DNA of 5,036 bases. Source: JBCCRH01 sp039208045. GTDB lineage: Bacteria; Bacteroidota; Bacteroidia; Chitinophagales; Saprospiraceae. Below, in pieces: positions 4,626-5,036 of the stretch. A program made the translations under genes and the position numbers. Within the stretch, counting starts at the first letter, position 1; each line of letters opens with the position of its first letter. Location of the stretch: assembly GCA_039208045.1 (NCBI GenBank), contig JBCCRH010000428.1:1-5036 (forward strand), given 5' to 3'. The notes under the pieces are model-generated. The model saw only the letters and a program-made list of their open reading frames with translations, ran no database searches and was not told where the DNA came from.

Positions 4626-5036
4626 TTAAGGATAATAGGGCATCAACATATAGTAGCATATGGGCCCAGTAATTGCAACATACAACCAGATAGGAAACAC
4701 CCATCTCGCCATTTTTCGATGACGATCAATCTGATTGGTGTATGCACGTATAAAAGTAAATAAAATGAAAGGTAAAATCAATCCTGCCAAAATAATATGA
4801 CTAATCAATAACGTAAGGTAAAAGGGACGTATACCAGCTACGGCTGATGCTTCATCGGCACTAAGTATACCATCTGCATTGATATCGCCAAAGACCACCG
4901 ACGAAGAAGTAAAATGATAGGCTACATAAGACAACAAGAATAAAACAGAAAGTCCCATAGCTGTGGTCATAGCCTTCCGATGGGCAGCAATATTTTTTTG
5001 CTTGATGAAGTAGAAGGCAATCAGCAAGGTAACTGC
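4626..5036 (-). CDS. DUF420 family membrane protein, N-terminus outside window, with EF-hand-like loop
   Basis: 137 residues are visible and the frame runs off the right edge; an in-frame TTG at 5027 is probably not the start, because DUF420 proteins normally have a first helix before IKQKNIAAHRKAM. Numbering from that TTG as residue 1: conserved His16 in AHRKAM, a helix 20-38 ending SYVAYH (His38), an extramembrane loop (40-66), a helix about 70-94 with His77 (ISHIILAG), the HRKMARW block (103-109, His103), and a last helix with FPIWLYVAITGPICYYML (111-128). The four histidines are the family hallmark and suggest heme or copper handling; the biochemical role is not established to my knowledge. 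DUF420 genes often lie near SCO and cytochrome c oxidase genes. Unusual is DINADGILSADE (48-59), a complete EF-hand calcium-loop pattern. The CPMCKM-protein gene follows after 13 bases. Confidence 0.85.
   Translation of the reverse strand, partial: AVTLLIAFYFIKQKNIAAHRKAMTTAMGLSVLFLLSYVAYHFTSSSVVFGDINADGILSADEASAVAGIRPFYLTLLISHIILAGLILPFILFTFIRAYTNQIDRHRKMARWVFPIWLYVAITGPICYYMLMPYYP

Noticed and set aside
4569..4763. 64-codon plus-strand frame opposite the DUF420/CPMCKM-protein junction
   Set aside because: It is antisense to two recognised genes that form a tight operon.
5025..5027. TTG as the start codon of the DUF420 gene
   Set aside because: The frame stays open to the window edge (Ala-Val-Thr precede it) and the family has an additional N-terminal helix, so the gene is treated as partial.

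Overview
The window looks like chromosomal DNA of a Bacteroidota bacterium, probably near the Saprospiria/Chitinophagia. The grounds are indirect: starts lack clear Shine-Dalgarno sites, a TAnnTTTG-type box (the Bacteroidota -7 element) lies upstream of the tRNA, the DUF420/small-membrane-protein pair resembles respiratory neighbourhoods I know from Bacteroidota, and the protein sequences look like that phylum. No lineage assignment was computed. I see no phage, IS transposase, CRISPR array or obvious defence system.

Left part (1-746, + strand): the C-terminal 116 residues of a FabI-type enoyl-ACP reductase are followed after 11 bases by a complete AcpS-type 4'-phosphopantetheinyl transferase. 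The pair suggests the tail of a fatty-acid or polyketide operon: one enzyme reduces acyl chains on ACP, the other arms ACP with its phosphopantetheine. Then comes a distinctly AT-rich stretch (about 750-1190) with an unrecognised 92-residue protein. Its ATG overlaps the stop of a short, apparently broken upstream frame.

Middle (1194-2380, - strand): a DUF5996-type protein of unknown function, then a strong hairpin terminator serving tRNA-Pro(GGG), which encodes its CCA. Five bases upstream of the tRNA is a 55-base relic of the same tRNA. It keeps both acceptor strands and the D arm, lacks the anticodon and T arms, and carries a perfect 18-base palindrome in the D loop. This is the most unusual structure in the window.

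Right part: a 12-helix MFS transporter (2547-3716, +) faces a small basic hypothetical protein (3793-4014 or 4041, -) across a 17-bp inverted repeat. About 300 bases without a convincing gene follow, holding several inverted repeats. The end (4295-5036, -) is an operon tail: a partial DUF420 membrane protein with a textbook EF-hand calcium loop in an extramembrane loop, then an 86-residue secreted or membrane protein with a CPMCKM motif, closed by an intrinsic terminator. The last two probably belong to a cytochrome-oxidase/SCO-type respiratory neighbourhood lying outside the window, which is inference from family context.
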